A DNA stretch of 64,000 bases from Pseudoalteromonas sp. OOF1S-7 (GTDB taxonomy: Bacteria; Pseudomonadota; Gammaproteobacteria; Enterobacterales; Alteromonadaceae), in contig NZ_JAKRFZ010000006.1 in assembly GCF_022347765.1 (NCBI RefSeq), positions 186,001 to 250,000 on the forward strand, given 5' to 3'. Made by a program: the position numbers and the translations under genes. Of this stretch, positions 1-8,655 are shown piece after piece. Each line of letters starts with the position of its first letter. Position 1 is the stretch's first letter. Below the pieces are notes generated by a model. It did no database searches, was not told the origin of the DNA, and saw nothing but the letters and a program-made list of their open reading frames with translations.

Positions 1-325
1 TCCAAGTCAGCAAACCTGTGTAAGTGCTCCATGCTGATGTACTAAGCTCCATAGCGCCTAATGCGATGAAGGTGAACAGTAGAGCGGGTTTCCAGGCAAT
101 ATGGCGAACCACAAAAATGGCGCAGATACTGCCCACTAATGCGCCATAACCATTGCTGGCCACCAGAGTACCGGCTTGTTGCGCGGAAAAGCCAATCCGG
201 CCTGCCAGCGCATCCACAACGGCGGGTAAAAAGTTGAGATAGGCCAGTCCGGCCATGGCAACGAATGCCAGGCAAAAATAACGTATCCCTGAGTTTTCAG
301 CATGGTTTGCAGTGTGCTGTAACAT
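1..325 (-). CDS. MFS transporter, N-terminal part (cut by window edge)
   Basis: The minus strand reads open from an ATG at 325 to the window edge, giving about 108 residues. A hydrophobic segment near residues 15-33 (YFCLAFVAMAGLAYL) is followed by a second near 50-70 (ASNGYGALVGSICAIFVV) and a third beginning near 78. The GYGALVG stretch and the alternation of helices with short polar loops fit the first helices of a major facilitator superfamily exporter of the inner membrane. An AGGAGA ribosome site lies about 10 bases upstream. The gene diverges from the LysR gene at 485, which is the usual arrangement for a LysR-controlled efflux pump. Substrate cannot be told from this fragment. Confidence 0.75.
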   Translation of the reverse strand, partial: MLQHTANHAENSGIRYFCLAFVAMAGLAYLNFLPAVVDALAGRIGFSAQQAGTLVASNGYGALVGSICAIFVVRHIAWKPALLFTFIALGAMELSTSAWSTYTGLLTW

Positions 326-408
326 AGTGTGTCGTCTCCTGAGTCACTTTGTCATCACTCTAAGAGGTTCCGAGAGACGGAAAAACCAGCGATTTTGCCA
401 TTTAGTCG

Positions 409-426
409 TGAATACTATTCATGAAT
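409..426. promoter_or_regulatory. Overlapping palindromes between divergent MFS and LysR genes
   Basis: TGAAT-act-ATTCA (409-421) overlaps the perfect palindrome ATTCATGAAT (417-426). They lie between the divergent starts at 325 and 485, where a LysR protein would bind to control itself and the exporter. The assignment rests on position and symmetry only. Confidence 0.4.
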
Positions 427-484
427 AATTGCTGATATAGTGAAAATATCGACGATGTTTACCCAACACACAGGACTGACTATC

Positions 485-1444
485 ATGGATAAACTGAGAT
501 CACTGACACTGTTTCTGGCAACCTGTGAGGAACAAAGCTTTGCGGCAGCGGCGCGAGTCTGTAATACCGACCCATCCACCATTAGTAAAGCCGTGAGCCG
601 GCTCGAAGCTGAGCTGGGTGTGACCCTGTTTCAGCGCTCTACCCGACAATTGAAGATCACCTCTGCCGGGCGGCATTACGCGCAAACTGTGCGCTCAAGT
701 ATCCAGGCATTGAGCAGCTGTGAAGAAGAACTCAGGCAGCACAATGATGCGCCAAAAGGACGGCTGCGGGTCAACAGTGCTGTTTGCTATGGCCATTTGT
801 ATTTGCGTCCCTTGCTTAAAACGTTTTGTCAGCGCTACCCGGAGATCACACTGGAGCTATCCCTGGATGACATGCATGTGGATATCATTGAACAGGACAT
901 TGATGTGGCATTGCGTACTGGTTACGTTAAGGACAGTCGCCTGGTTGCACGTTGCCTGAGCCCGATGGACTTTGTGGTCTGTGCGTCACCTGCGTATCTT
1001 GAGCAATATGGCACACCAGCTAATTATTCTGAGTTTACAGAGCACGCCTGGATCGGTTTTAAAATCAAAGAAACACAGCAGCTGCAACCGGTTTTTCTGC
1101 CAGACGCACATGGTGATTATCAGCTTTGTGAACTAGAACGTACGCATATCACCGATGACGGAGAAGCCATGGCACAGTTGTGTGCCGATGGTTTTGGATT
1201 TGCCCAGTTGCCGCACTTTCTGGCTAAGGCGGGACTGGAAAGTGGGTCTTTGGTAACGCTCTACCCCGCGTTCAGGGCACCTATGCCAGACAGCGGGGTG
1301 TTTGCTATTTATCCAAAACGAGAATACCTGCCTGCCAGAGTCCGGGTTTTCCTGGATTTTTTGGTTGCTGCTTTAGAAGCGCAACAAGAAACACCTACCC
1401 GTACCTGGGCAGAGCATTGGCCGTCGCGCGTCCAGTTTGACTGA
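485..1444 (+). CDS. LysR-family transcriptional regulator
   Basis: This is a 319-residue LysR regulator. The winged HTH covers about residues 1-60 (SFAAAARVCNTDPSTISKAV, then RLEAELGVTLFQRSTR), and a periplasmic-binding-protein-like effector domain follows from about residue 90. The frame is open upstream to an ATG at 440, but 485 fits the family better: the protein then begins MDKLRSL just before the HTH, and AGGAC lies about 9 bases ahead. The effector domain resembles the CrgA/AaeR-like group that senses small aromatic or lipophilic compounds, which is a family-level inference. It diverges from an MFS exporter and probably controls it. Its stop codon directly abuts the stop of the convergent gene at 1445. 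Confidence 0.9.
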   Translation: MDKLRSLTLFLATCEEQSFAAAARVCNTDPSTISKAVSRLEAELGVTLFQRSTRQLKITSAGRHYAQTVRSSIQALSSCEEELRQHNDAPKGRLRVNSAVCYGHLYLRPLLKTFCQRYPEITLELSLDDMHVDIIEQDIDVALRTGYVKDSRLVARCLSPMDFVVCASPAYLEQYGTPANYSEFTEHAWIGFKIKETQQLQPVFLPDAHGDYQLCELERTHITDDGEAMAQLCADGFGFAQLPHFLAKAGLESGSLVTLYPAFRAPMPDSGVFAIYPKREYLPARVRVFLDFLVAALEAQQETPTRTWAEHWPSRVQFD

Positions 1445-2209
1445 TCAGCTAAACAGGGGCGCACAGCTGCCCTGTGAGCGGATCTGTTGAAGCTGTGTGC
1501 TTAAATGAGTGTGCATACTCTCAAAGGCAAAGTTGCCCATACTGATCCGTTTAACCCCAAGGCCGGCAAGCGTGTTAATGTCTGATAATCCGGGCATTGC
1601 CATCACATTCAAAGGTAGTGAACAGGCGTTTGTTATGGCCAGAATGTCCGCGTGTCCGGTAATACAGGGCAGGAACAAGCCATCGGCGCCCGCTTGCTGA
1701 TATTGTTGGGCCCGACGCAGTGCTTCCTCGCGGGCGTTGTCGAGATCCAGTAAAAAAGCATCACAGCGCACATTGATAAACATGTCGGTCTGTTGTGTCG
1801 CTAAGTGATGGCGTACGGCTTTTAAACGTGCTGCAAATTCATCGCTATCAGTCAGCGTGCGCGTTGCATTGATGACCACACTGTCTTCGAAATTAATGCC
1901 CACCACGCCCAGCTCCGCCAGTTTTTCAATAAATTGTGCAATTTGTTGTGGGTCGCGACTGTAACCGGCCTCGATATCAACACTCAGGGGCAAGTCGGTC
2001 GCTTTGCTGATCCGAGTCACCATAAACAGTAGCTCCTCAAAAGCCATTTGTTCACCGTCCTCGTATCCCAGTACGCTGGCCACCGCCGCGCTGGAAGTAC
2101 CCAGTGCCTGATATCCTGCTTGCTGCGCTGCTTTGGCGCTGGCCGCGTCCCACACATTAGCCAGTAAAAACGGGGTTGTTTGTTGATGGAGTTGTTTGAA
2201 TGCTTGCAT
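1445..2209 (-). CDS. Isocitrate lyase/PEP mutase superfamily protein
   Basis: A 254-residue TIM-barrel protein of the isocitrate lyase/phosphoenolpyruvate mutase superfamily. Visible landmarks are LLANVWDAASAKAAQQAGY at the N-terminus, LGTSSAAVA, the metal/substrate strand LSVDIEAGY and GINFEDS, in the order expected for the family. The long lid loop with the KKCGH catalytic motif of true isocitrate lyases is absent, so the protein belongs to the short, poorly characterised group that cleaves or forms C-C or P-C bonds in 2-oxo or oxalate-like substrates. No pathway partner is adjacent. It diverges from the LysR gene at 2348, which probably regulates it through the palindrome at 2296-2312. Confidence 0.85.
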   Translation of the reverse strand: MQAFKQLHQQTTPFLLANVWDAASAKAAQQAGYQALGTSSAAVASVLGYEDGEQMAFEELLFMVTRISKATDLPLSVDIEAGYSRDPQQIAQFIEKLAELGVVGINFEDSVVINATRTLTDSDEFAARLKAVRHHLATQQTDMFINVRCDAFLLDLDNAREEALRRAQQYQQAGADGLFLPCITGHADILAITNACSLPLNVMAMPGLSDINTLAGLGVKRISMGNFAFESMHTHLSTQLQQIRSQGSCAPLFS

Positions 2210-2295
2210 CTTGTCTCGCTAATTAGGTTGTTGTTTACGGACCTCATAGTGCGGATATAGGCGCTTAAAGACCAACGATAAAAATCGACTTGTAC

Positions 2296-2312
2296 TATAA
2301 GCTCTGCTTATA
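2296..2312. promoter_or_regulatory. LysR-type operator candidate
   Basis: TATAAGC-TCT-GCTTATA is a perfect 7+7 palindrome that contains the T-N11-A pattern typical of LysR boxes. It lies between the divergent starts at 2209 and 2348, 36 bases before the LysR start. Confidence 0.55.
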
Positions 2313-2347
2313 ATACGGCTTTTCATGAAGCCGGAATTACCTCAGTC

Positions 2348-3238
2348 GTGTTTAAAAATATCAATTTGCTGGTGACGTTTGAGTGCGCGGCAAGACACCA
2401 GAGTTATAGCCTGGCTGCGGCTGAACTGTGTATTTCACAGGCTGCGGTCAGCCAGCAAATGCGCTTGCTGGAGCAACAGCTGGGGCAGCGATTGTTTGTC
2501 AGAGCCGGGCGTAATATGCAGCTAACCCGTGCGGGTGAAACTTTGCTGGAGCACACCGGACCTGCCTTAACTAGGATAGGTCAGGGCATAAACTGCCTGC
2601 GTCAGGAGGAGCTGGCGGGAGAGCTCAGCATCAGCTCTACCCAGGCATTTAATACCCTGTGGCTGATGCCCAGGTTGCAGGAATTCGCGAATTTGTATCC
2701 GCAGATCCGCATTCGCCTGCACTCATCTGCCAGCTTTGAAGATTTACAACACGCCCGCATTGACCTGGCGATCCGCTTTGGCACACAGGTCGAACAGCAC
2801 ACCCCAAGCGCGCTGGCCTGCGAGTATTTTGGTGCTTCACCGGTATTGCCGATATGCTCGGCAAAGCTAACACAGTCATTACCACTCAATACGCCGGCCG
2901 ATCTGCTGGCGACCTGGCTGGTATCTTTGGCGCAGCCCGGCGCATACGACTGGCCAAGCTGGTTTGAGGCGCAACAGGTAACGGGGTATGTCGACCACCC
3001 TCACTGGACTTATGTAGACAGCACGGATATGGCACTCAGCGCAGTGGCCAGCGGTCATGGCGTGACTCTGGCGGTGCCCTACTTATGTCGTCGCCAGCTC
3101 GACAGTGGCGAACTGGTTATTCCATTCAAACTGCCCCACCCAAACCCGGTGAAGCGCTATCTGGTGTACGACCCTAATTCGGCTCGCCTGGCCCGTTTAC
3201 AGGCATTTATGACCTGGTTAAAAGCGCAGGACATATAG
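2348..3238 (+). CDS. LysR-family transcriptional regulator (GcvA-like)
   Basis: A 296-residue LysR regulator that appears to start with GTG, because no ATG precedes the HTH. The DNA-binding domain (about residues 3-62) shows SYSLAAAELCISQAAVSQQM and LEQQLGQRLFVRAGR. The effector domain from residue 90 has the GcvA/AmpR-type features RIRLHSSASFEDL, IDLAIRFG and SGHGVTLAVPYL. It diverges from the PEP-mutase-like gene and the shared gap carries a clean T-N11-A palindrome, so autoregulation and control of that enzyme are likely. The next gene starts 170 bases downstream, and no obvious terminator was seen between them. Confidence 0.9.
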   Translation: MFKNINLLVTFECAARHQSYSLAAAELCISQAAVSQQMRLLEQQLGQRLFVRAGRNMQLTRAGETLLEHTGPALTRIGQGINCLRQEELAGELSISSTQAFNTLWLMPRLQEFANLYPQIRIRLHSSASFEDLQHARIDLAIRFGTQVEQHTPSALACEYFGASPVLPICSAKLTQSLPLNTPADLLATWLVSLAQPGAYDWPSWFEAQQVTGYVDHPHWTYVDSTDMALSAVASGHGVTLAVPYLCRRQLDSGELVIPFKLPHPNPVKRYLVYDPNSARLARLQAFMTWLKAQDI

Positions 3239-3407
3239 CGTTATATGTTCTGTGCTGACATCATGCTCAGGCTTGATGTAAAACAAAGTTGATTTAATTC
3301 CTCATCCTTTTGTTTATAAATTGTGCTTTTTGTTGTTACAGTACCGCCTGTACAGTTTTTAAACACGGTTGTAATTGACCTTTAAAAACAATTGAACAGA
3401 GGAAAGG

Positions 3408-6400
3408 ATGAAAAGGAAGCTTATTTCGTCGCTCACTATGTTGTTGTCGGTGACTATACTCACACCACTTCAGGCGCAGGAGGATAGCGTTCTCACCGCT
3501 GCCAGTCATTATAGTGCTTATATTTTTAGCGATTTTACTGCGGGGAGCGGACATGCCGAAGGTGGCCTGGCCGTGGGGGGAGATCTATCACTGAATGGCT
3601 ATGGTCTGGCGACACATGCAGCCACGCTGACAGCGGGTTATGGGCTGTTGGTTGAAGGCAATGCCACTTTTGATAATGGCCGCCTTTACCACGGCCAGGT
3701 GAGAGTAGCTGGTGAAGTCAACTTTGCCTATCCCGTGTTGTCTGGATTACCAGCCGGAACAGAGATTGAAAATCAGCCTCTGGATACATCAATTATTGAT
3801 AGTAAGCCTCATTTTCAGGCTGTCTCTACGCAACTTAGTGAGGCTACAGCGAATGGAACAGTGGAGTTTAAGTGGGGTGGCTTGTACCTAAAAGGAGATT
3901 GTCACAGTGACACCCAGGTGTTTACTCTGAATGGCAGTCAAACCAATGTAGCTCACACCTTTGATGTCCAGTGTATTCCAGATAACGCGACGGTTATTTT
4001 TAATATTTCTGATGACAACGTTGTCTTTAAGAATAAAAGTCTGGCGACTTTGTTGCCACACAGGTCGAGAACGATTTTTAATTTTTATCAGGCTACAGCG
4101 CTGAGTATCGCCGGGGTTAGTATTGAAGGTGTTGTGCTGGCACCAAATGCCGACATAGACGCGCCACACGGCGATGCGCAGGCAACCGTCATCGCCAACA
4201 GCTGGCACGGGTCTATGCACTTGGGTAGTGTGCGTTTTCAGGGGGATTTATCAGACCTGGTCAGCTTTAACAAAGCCCCTATTATCGTCTCAGACCCTAA
4301 TATCTCGGTACAATGGCCGGACACTTATCGCTATGCGGTCGTCGCGCAAGATGCTGATCGGGATCCTATTTCTTATCAATTGGAGTCAGCACCACAGGGG
4401 GCGCAAATCAATGAATGGACAGGTTTGATCCGCTGGGAGACTGAGCAGGTCACACCAGGGCATTATTCATTTACTGTGGGAGCCGCAGATGACAAAGCGG
4501 CTTTCGATGTTCAGTCGTTCGTTGTTACGGTTAACGCTCCGGACAACTATGCTCCCGTGATCACTTCGGTGCCACCTACACTGGCTGATATTAATACACG
4601 TTATGAATATCCGGTAATGGCGACCGATGCCGACGGAGACACGTTGAGCTATCGACTCATACAGGCTCCTGTGGGTATGCAAATTAATGCACAAAGTGGT
4701 GAAATAACTTGGCCGGTCGGGGCTGCGCAAACTGGGACTCATCTGATAGTAGTGCGGGTGACTGACGGACAGGCCAGTGATACTCAAAGCTTTAATATTC
4801 AAGTGAGCGCACCAGGCAACCAGGCACCGATGATCACTTCAGTACCCATAACCGAGGCGGTATTAGGTGTCCACTATCAATATGCCGTGATAGCTCAGGA
4901 CCCTGATCAGGATCCTATCAGGTTTGAACTGATTGATGGCCCTGAAGGAATGCAGATCCATCCCCAGACCGGGCTGCTGGATTGGGTAGGCGAGCAGTCT
5001 CAACTTGGAGAACATTCGGTTACTGTCCAGGTAACGGACTTAGCGGGGCTTAGTGGCATTCAGCAATTCATTGTCCGACTTACTACTCAGGGCAATCGAG
5101 CACCTGAGATTACATCACAAGCCGTTGAACTGGTTGATGAGTTTCAAGATTACCACTATCCGGTCAGTGCTACGGACGACCGGGACCAGCAGCTGAGCTA
5201 TGTTTTAACTCAATCGCCAACGGGGATGAGTATCGACCCAAACAACGGACTGGTAGCCTGGCCTGCGCCTGAGTTATTGCCACAAGGGCGTTTAGCTGAC
5301 AATCCCTATTGCCGCATAGTCCAGGATAAAACAACGCGTGTCAGTGGAGCCGCCGACATTTTCTTGGTTGTTGATGAGTCAGGGTCTATGAGTGGTGAGC
5401 ATCGTTGGATGGATGACCTTGTGCCCGCACTAGAAGCAGGTTTACGCGATGTGGGCGTTGGCAATGCGTATAGTAATTTGTATGGTTTGGTCGGCTATGA
5501 AGCTCGTCCTTCGTACAAAACCTATCTGGAGCAGTATGTGGTTGAGGCGGATAGTTTTACCGAATTGTCGCGTCAATTGCGTTTATATGGTGGTACGGAA
5601 GATGGATATCGGGCTATGTCCGAGACCCTCGATACGTATCCTTTACGTGATGAAACCGCACATAACTTGATTTTGGTCACTGATGAAGATCGGGATAATA
5701 CGCTTGCGCTGGACATAAATGGTATGTTGACCCGTCTTCGAGAGTCAAACGTGATTTTAAATGCAGTGGTCAACGCGACGTTTCAATGCGGTGACGGCAC
5801 GTCTGCAATTGGTATTGCCGCCAATGGTGTGGGATATGTTGCCGATGGGCAGGGAGATTACTACACCTGTGAAAATGCCACCGCAATCTCCGGTTATGGC
5901 ACGACGGTAAGTGACTATGTTGATCTGGCTATTCTAACAGGCGGTGCAGCCTGGGATCTCAATTTTTTGCGCGCTGGTGGCTTGCGGGCCTCGTCATTCT
6001 CGAAGGCATTGGTGGATATCAAAGTCAAAGAAATCGTTGATCAGCTACCACCGATCCTACAGTCTGATTTGCAGCCTAACTTACTATCGGTGAAGCAAAA
6101 CCCATCAGGCGCTTTAACGCTAAACGTAACGCTTAGAAACCGGGGGTTAACAGCCAGTTTAGATGATGCTGTGGTTGCTTTTTACAGCAATGATCAGTTA
6201 CTCGGTCAGGTGTCTCCCGGGGTAGTCGAAGTCGGAGCAATGACTTCGGTGCAGTTAAGCGATCTGGCACCACAAGCCATTAATGGCAAAGTGCGTGTGG
6301 TGGTGGCAACGGCCAGTGATGAATGTGTCAGCAACAATAACCTGCTGGAGGCGCATGTGGCGCAGGTTACGGTTGCCGACAGTGAAGGCCTGACCGATAG

Positions 6401-8642
6401 TCAGTGGTTTGCTGTAAATGTTCAGGACATTAATGCTGCACCAGAAATCGCACAAGTCGCACCGGTCACGCTGGAAGTCGGTGAGCGCTATAGCCAAACA
6501 TTAGCAGTGAGTGATCCAGATTTAGGTGAAGGTTTGCTGTTTAGCTTAGTGAATAAGCCACAGGCGATGGAAATCAACCCTTCCAGTGGGGTGATCACCT
6601 GGCGACCTGGTCAGGCTGATGTAGGCCCGCACCTTATTGAGGCGGCGATAGAGGATCTCGCGGGGGAGGTTGTGACCACTCAATTTGAAGTAACCGTACT
6701 TGATTTCTTGCGCGCGCCAATTATCAGCAGTACACCTGTCAGGGATGCACAAGTAGGTGCCAGTTACTACTATCAGGTTGTCGCTGGCAGTGATCGTGGC
6801 GCAGCGCTGACGTACAAGCTGGCACTTGCACCCGAAGGAATGACGATTGATGCGCAAACGGGAGAGGTGGTCTGGCGTCCGGATATGGCCAGTACTGAGG
6901 CCGGGCATGAAGTGATCATCGAAGTGATTGACGATAAGAATCTGGCTGCCATTCAGTCATTCAATCTGGTAGTCAGAAGCACCGGTGTGGCGCCAGAGTT
7001 CACGTCTGTTCCGTCTACCTTTATGGCACTTGGCGATACCTTTAGCTATCAGATACAAGTGAGTACATCAGATGGGATGCCAGCTACATTGGCGCTGATA
7101 AGCGCGCCACAGGAAATGGTTCTGAATGTCCAAACCAGTACAGTGAGCTGGACACCGATACAGCCTGGCGTTTACGCCGTTGCGATAGCTGCAACCAGTG
7201 AAGGTGGCGTGACCACTGTACAAGCATTTGAACTTCAGGTCTCTGAAAGCATCAACCAACCTCCGGTGATTACTAGCTCAGCTCAGTTTGTGGGTGCCGA
7301 CGATGGAAGCTTACAGTATCAGGTAGAGGCTTCAGATCCGGAAGGGAGTGCCCTCACCTACCAACTGGCTGAGGCACCTGAAGGTATGACTGTAGGACCT
7401 CAGGGATTGTTGGTGTGGCCACAAAGTGCGCAAATCGATGGGTTGCATACCGTACGCGTGCGGGCAATTGACGAGCTGGGGATCTTTGCTGAACAACATT
7501 TTACCTTTAGTTACTATCCGTCTAATCAGGCGCCAGGGTTTACCAGTACGCCAGTTGGTATTGCGGCTGTGGATGTTTTGTACAGTTATAAACTCAGCGC
7601 TACAGACCCGGACGGTGACCCCATTTACTTTTCGTTGCTAAGTGCGCCCGAAGGGGCTGTATTAGATGCAAACAATGAGCTGCTCTGGACACCGGATGCC
7701 GCATCACTGGGCAGCCAGCAATTTGAGATACTTGCAGAGGATGCACTTGGTGCAGGCGTTACACAGCGATTTTCTGTGTTAGTCAGAGCGCTGGCCAATA
7801 ACCATCCGCCAGTGATCCATACATCGCCAGATTTTAGTGCCTTTGTCGGGCAAACTTATCTGTATCAGATCGGTGCCACCGATGAAGACGGTCACCAGCT
7901 TCTGTATCGCTTAGGAGACGTGCCTCAGGGCGTTACTCTGACTGCTCAGGGCTTGCTCAGCTGGACGCCAACTTTGGCTCAGGCTGGCGCACAAAGCATT
8001 ACCGTCAGAGTGATTGATGAGTATGGGGCCTATGTACAGCAGCAGTTCAATGTGTCCGTCAATGCGGGCGATAAGCCGGCATTTACCAGCCAGCCAGTGT
8101 TGAGTGGCTATTCTGGTTTGGATTACCTTTATCTTCTTAGTGCACAGGATTTGGATGGTGACTCCTTAACTTTTGAGTTACTTGATGGACCGGCCGGTAT
8201 GCAGCTGGATCCACAAAACCAGCTCACCTGGCAACCTGATGTTGCGGATTTAGGTGTTCATACAGTGCAAGTCCGGGTATCAGATCCTGTGGGTAACCAT
8301 TCCGAGCAGCAATTTAACCTGACCATCCGGTATCAGGGGGACAGTCAACCGCCGGTGATCACCAGTGAGCCACCGGGAAGGGCAAAAACGGATGAAGTGT
8401 ACCGATACACTTTGACGGCGCAAGACCCAGATGGCGATAGCCTGATTTATCAATTGCAAAGCGCACCGCAAGGTATGGCTGTTGATGCGTTGGGGGTTAT
8501 TACCTGGCAGCCGCAGACCACACAGGTCGGGATCCACAGTGTGACGGTAAGCGTGCGTGATATTACCGGCCAGTCTGTTTCACAGCAGTTTAATATCGCG
8601 GTGACGGCACCAGGGCCGTTCAATCGCCGCAAGTGTCGTTAA
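3408..8642 (+). CDS. Large secreted protein: choice-of-anchor A-like domain, VWA domain, 12 Ig-like repeats
   Basis: The 1744-residue protein starts with a Sec signal peptide (residues 1-24, cut after LQAQ) behind a GAGGAAAGG ribosome site. Residues 25-285 resemble the choice-of-anchor A domain: YIFSDFTAGSGHAEGGLAVGG, then late ASIAGV-type strands (SIEGVVLAPNADIDAPHG). Four Ig-like repeats of about 91 residues follow (near 288, 379, 470 and 562). A von Willebrand A domain occupies about 645-885 with the metal site DESGS at 656, and a CARDB-like segment spans about 890-985. Eight more Ig-like repeats start near 1010, 1102, 1194, 1284, 1374, 1466, 1555 and 1647. The repeats follow PVITS...YxYxVxAxDxDGD...APxGMxI...W and resemble putative-Ig (He_PIG) domains. 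The C-terminus is a basic FNRRKCR with no recognised sorting or anchor signal. A role in adhesion or extracellular matrix is inferred. The gene is followed after 13 bases by the transglutaminase-like gene. Confidence 0.85.
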   Translation: MKRKLISSLTMLLSVTILTPLQAQEDSVLTAASHYSAYIFSDFTAGSGHAEGGLAVGGDLSLNGYGLATHAATLTAGYGLLVEGNATFDNGRLYHGQVRVAGEVNFAYPVLSGLPAGTEIENQPLDTSIIDSKPHFQAVSTQLSEATANGTVEFKWGGLYLKGDCHSDTQVFTLNGSQTNVAHTFDVQCIPDNATVIFNISDDNVVFKNKSLATLLPHRSRTIFNFYQATALSIAGVSIEGVVLAPNADIDAPHGDAQATVIANSWHGSMHLGSVRFQGDLSDLVSFNKAPIIVSDPNISVQWPDTYRYAVVAQDADRDPISYQLESAPQGAQINEWTGLIRWETEQVTPGHYSFTVGAADDKAAFDVQSFVVTVNAPDNYAPVITSVPPTLADINTRYEYPVMATDADGDTLSYRLIQAPVGMQINAQSGEITWPVGAAQTGTHLIVVRVTDGQASDTQSFNIQVSAPGNQAPMITSVPITEAVLGVHYQYAVIAQDPDQDPIRFELIDGPEGMQIHPQTGLLDWVGEQSQLGEHSVTVQVTDLAGLSGIQQFIVRLTTQGNRAPEITSQAVELVDEFQDYHYPVSATDDRDQQLSYVLTQSPTGMSIDPNNGLVAWPAPELLPQGRLADNPYCRIVQDKTTRVSGAADIFLVVDESGSMSGEHRWMDDLVPALEAGLRDVGVGNAYSNLYGLVGYEARPSYKTYLEQYVVEADSFTELSRQLRLYGGTEDGYRAMSETLDTYPLRDETAHNLILVTDEDRDNTLALDINGMLTRLRESNVILNAVVNATFQCGDGTSAIGIAANGVGYVADGQGDYYTCENATAISGYGTTVSDYVDLAILTGGAAWDLNFLRAGGLRASSFSKALVDIKVKEIVDQLPPILQSDLQPNLLSVKQNPSGALTLNVTLRNRGLTASLDDAVVAFYSNDQLLGQVSPGVVEVGAMTSVQLSDLAPQAINGKVRVVVATASDECVSNNNLLEAHVAQVTVADSEGLTDSQWFAVNVQDINAAPEIAQVAPVTLEVGERYSQTLAVSDPDLGEGLLFSLVNKPQAMEINPSSGVITWRPGQADVGPHLIEAAIEDLAGEVVTTQFEVTVLDFLRAPIISSTPVRDAQVGASYYYQVVAGSDRGAALTYKLALAPEGMTIDAQTGEVVWRPDMASTEAGHEVIIEVIDDKNLAAIQSFNLVVRSTGVAPEFTSVPSTFMALGDTFSYQIQVSTSDGMPATLALISAPQEMVLNVQTSTVSWTPIQPGVYAVAIAATSEGGVTTVQAFELQVSESINQPPVITSSAQFVGADDGSLQYQVEASDPEGSALTYQLAEAPEGMTVGPQGLLVWPQSAQIDGLHTVRVRAIDELGIFAEQHFTFSYYPSNQAPGFTSTPVGIAAVDVLYSYKLSATDPDGDPIYFSLLSAPEGAVLDANNELLWTPDAASLGSQQFEILAEDALGAGVTQRFSVLVRALANNHPPVIHTSPDFSAFVGQTYLYQIGATDEDGHQLLYRLGDVPQGVTLTAQGLLSWTPTLAQAGAQSITVRVIDEYGAYVQQQFNVSVNAGDKPAFTSQPVLSGYSGLDYLYLLSAQDLDGDSLTFELLDGPAGMQLDPQNQLTWQPDVADLGVHTVQVRVSDPVGNHSEQQFNLTIRYQGDSQPPVITSEPPGRAKTDEVYRYTLTAQDPDGDSLIYQLQSAPQGMAVDALGVITWQPQTTQVGIHSVTVSVRDITGQSVSQQFNIAVTAPGPFNRRKCR

Positions 8643-8655
8643 CAGGGAAAAGATT

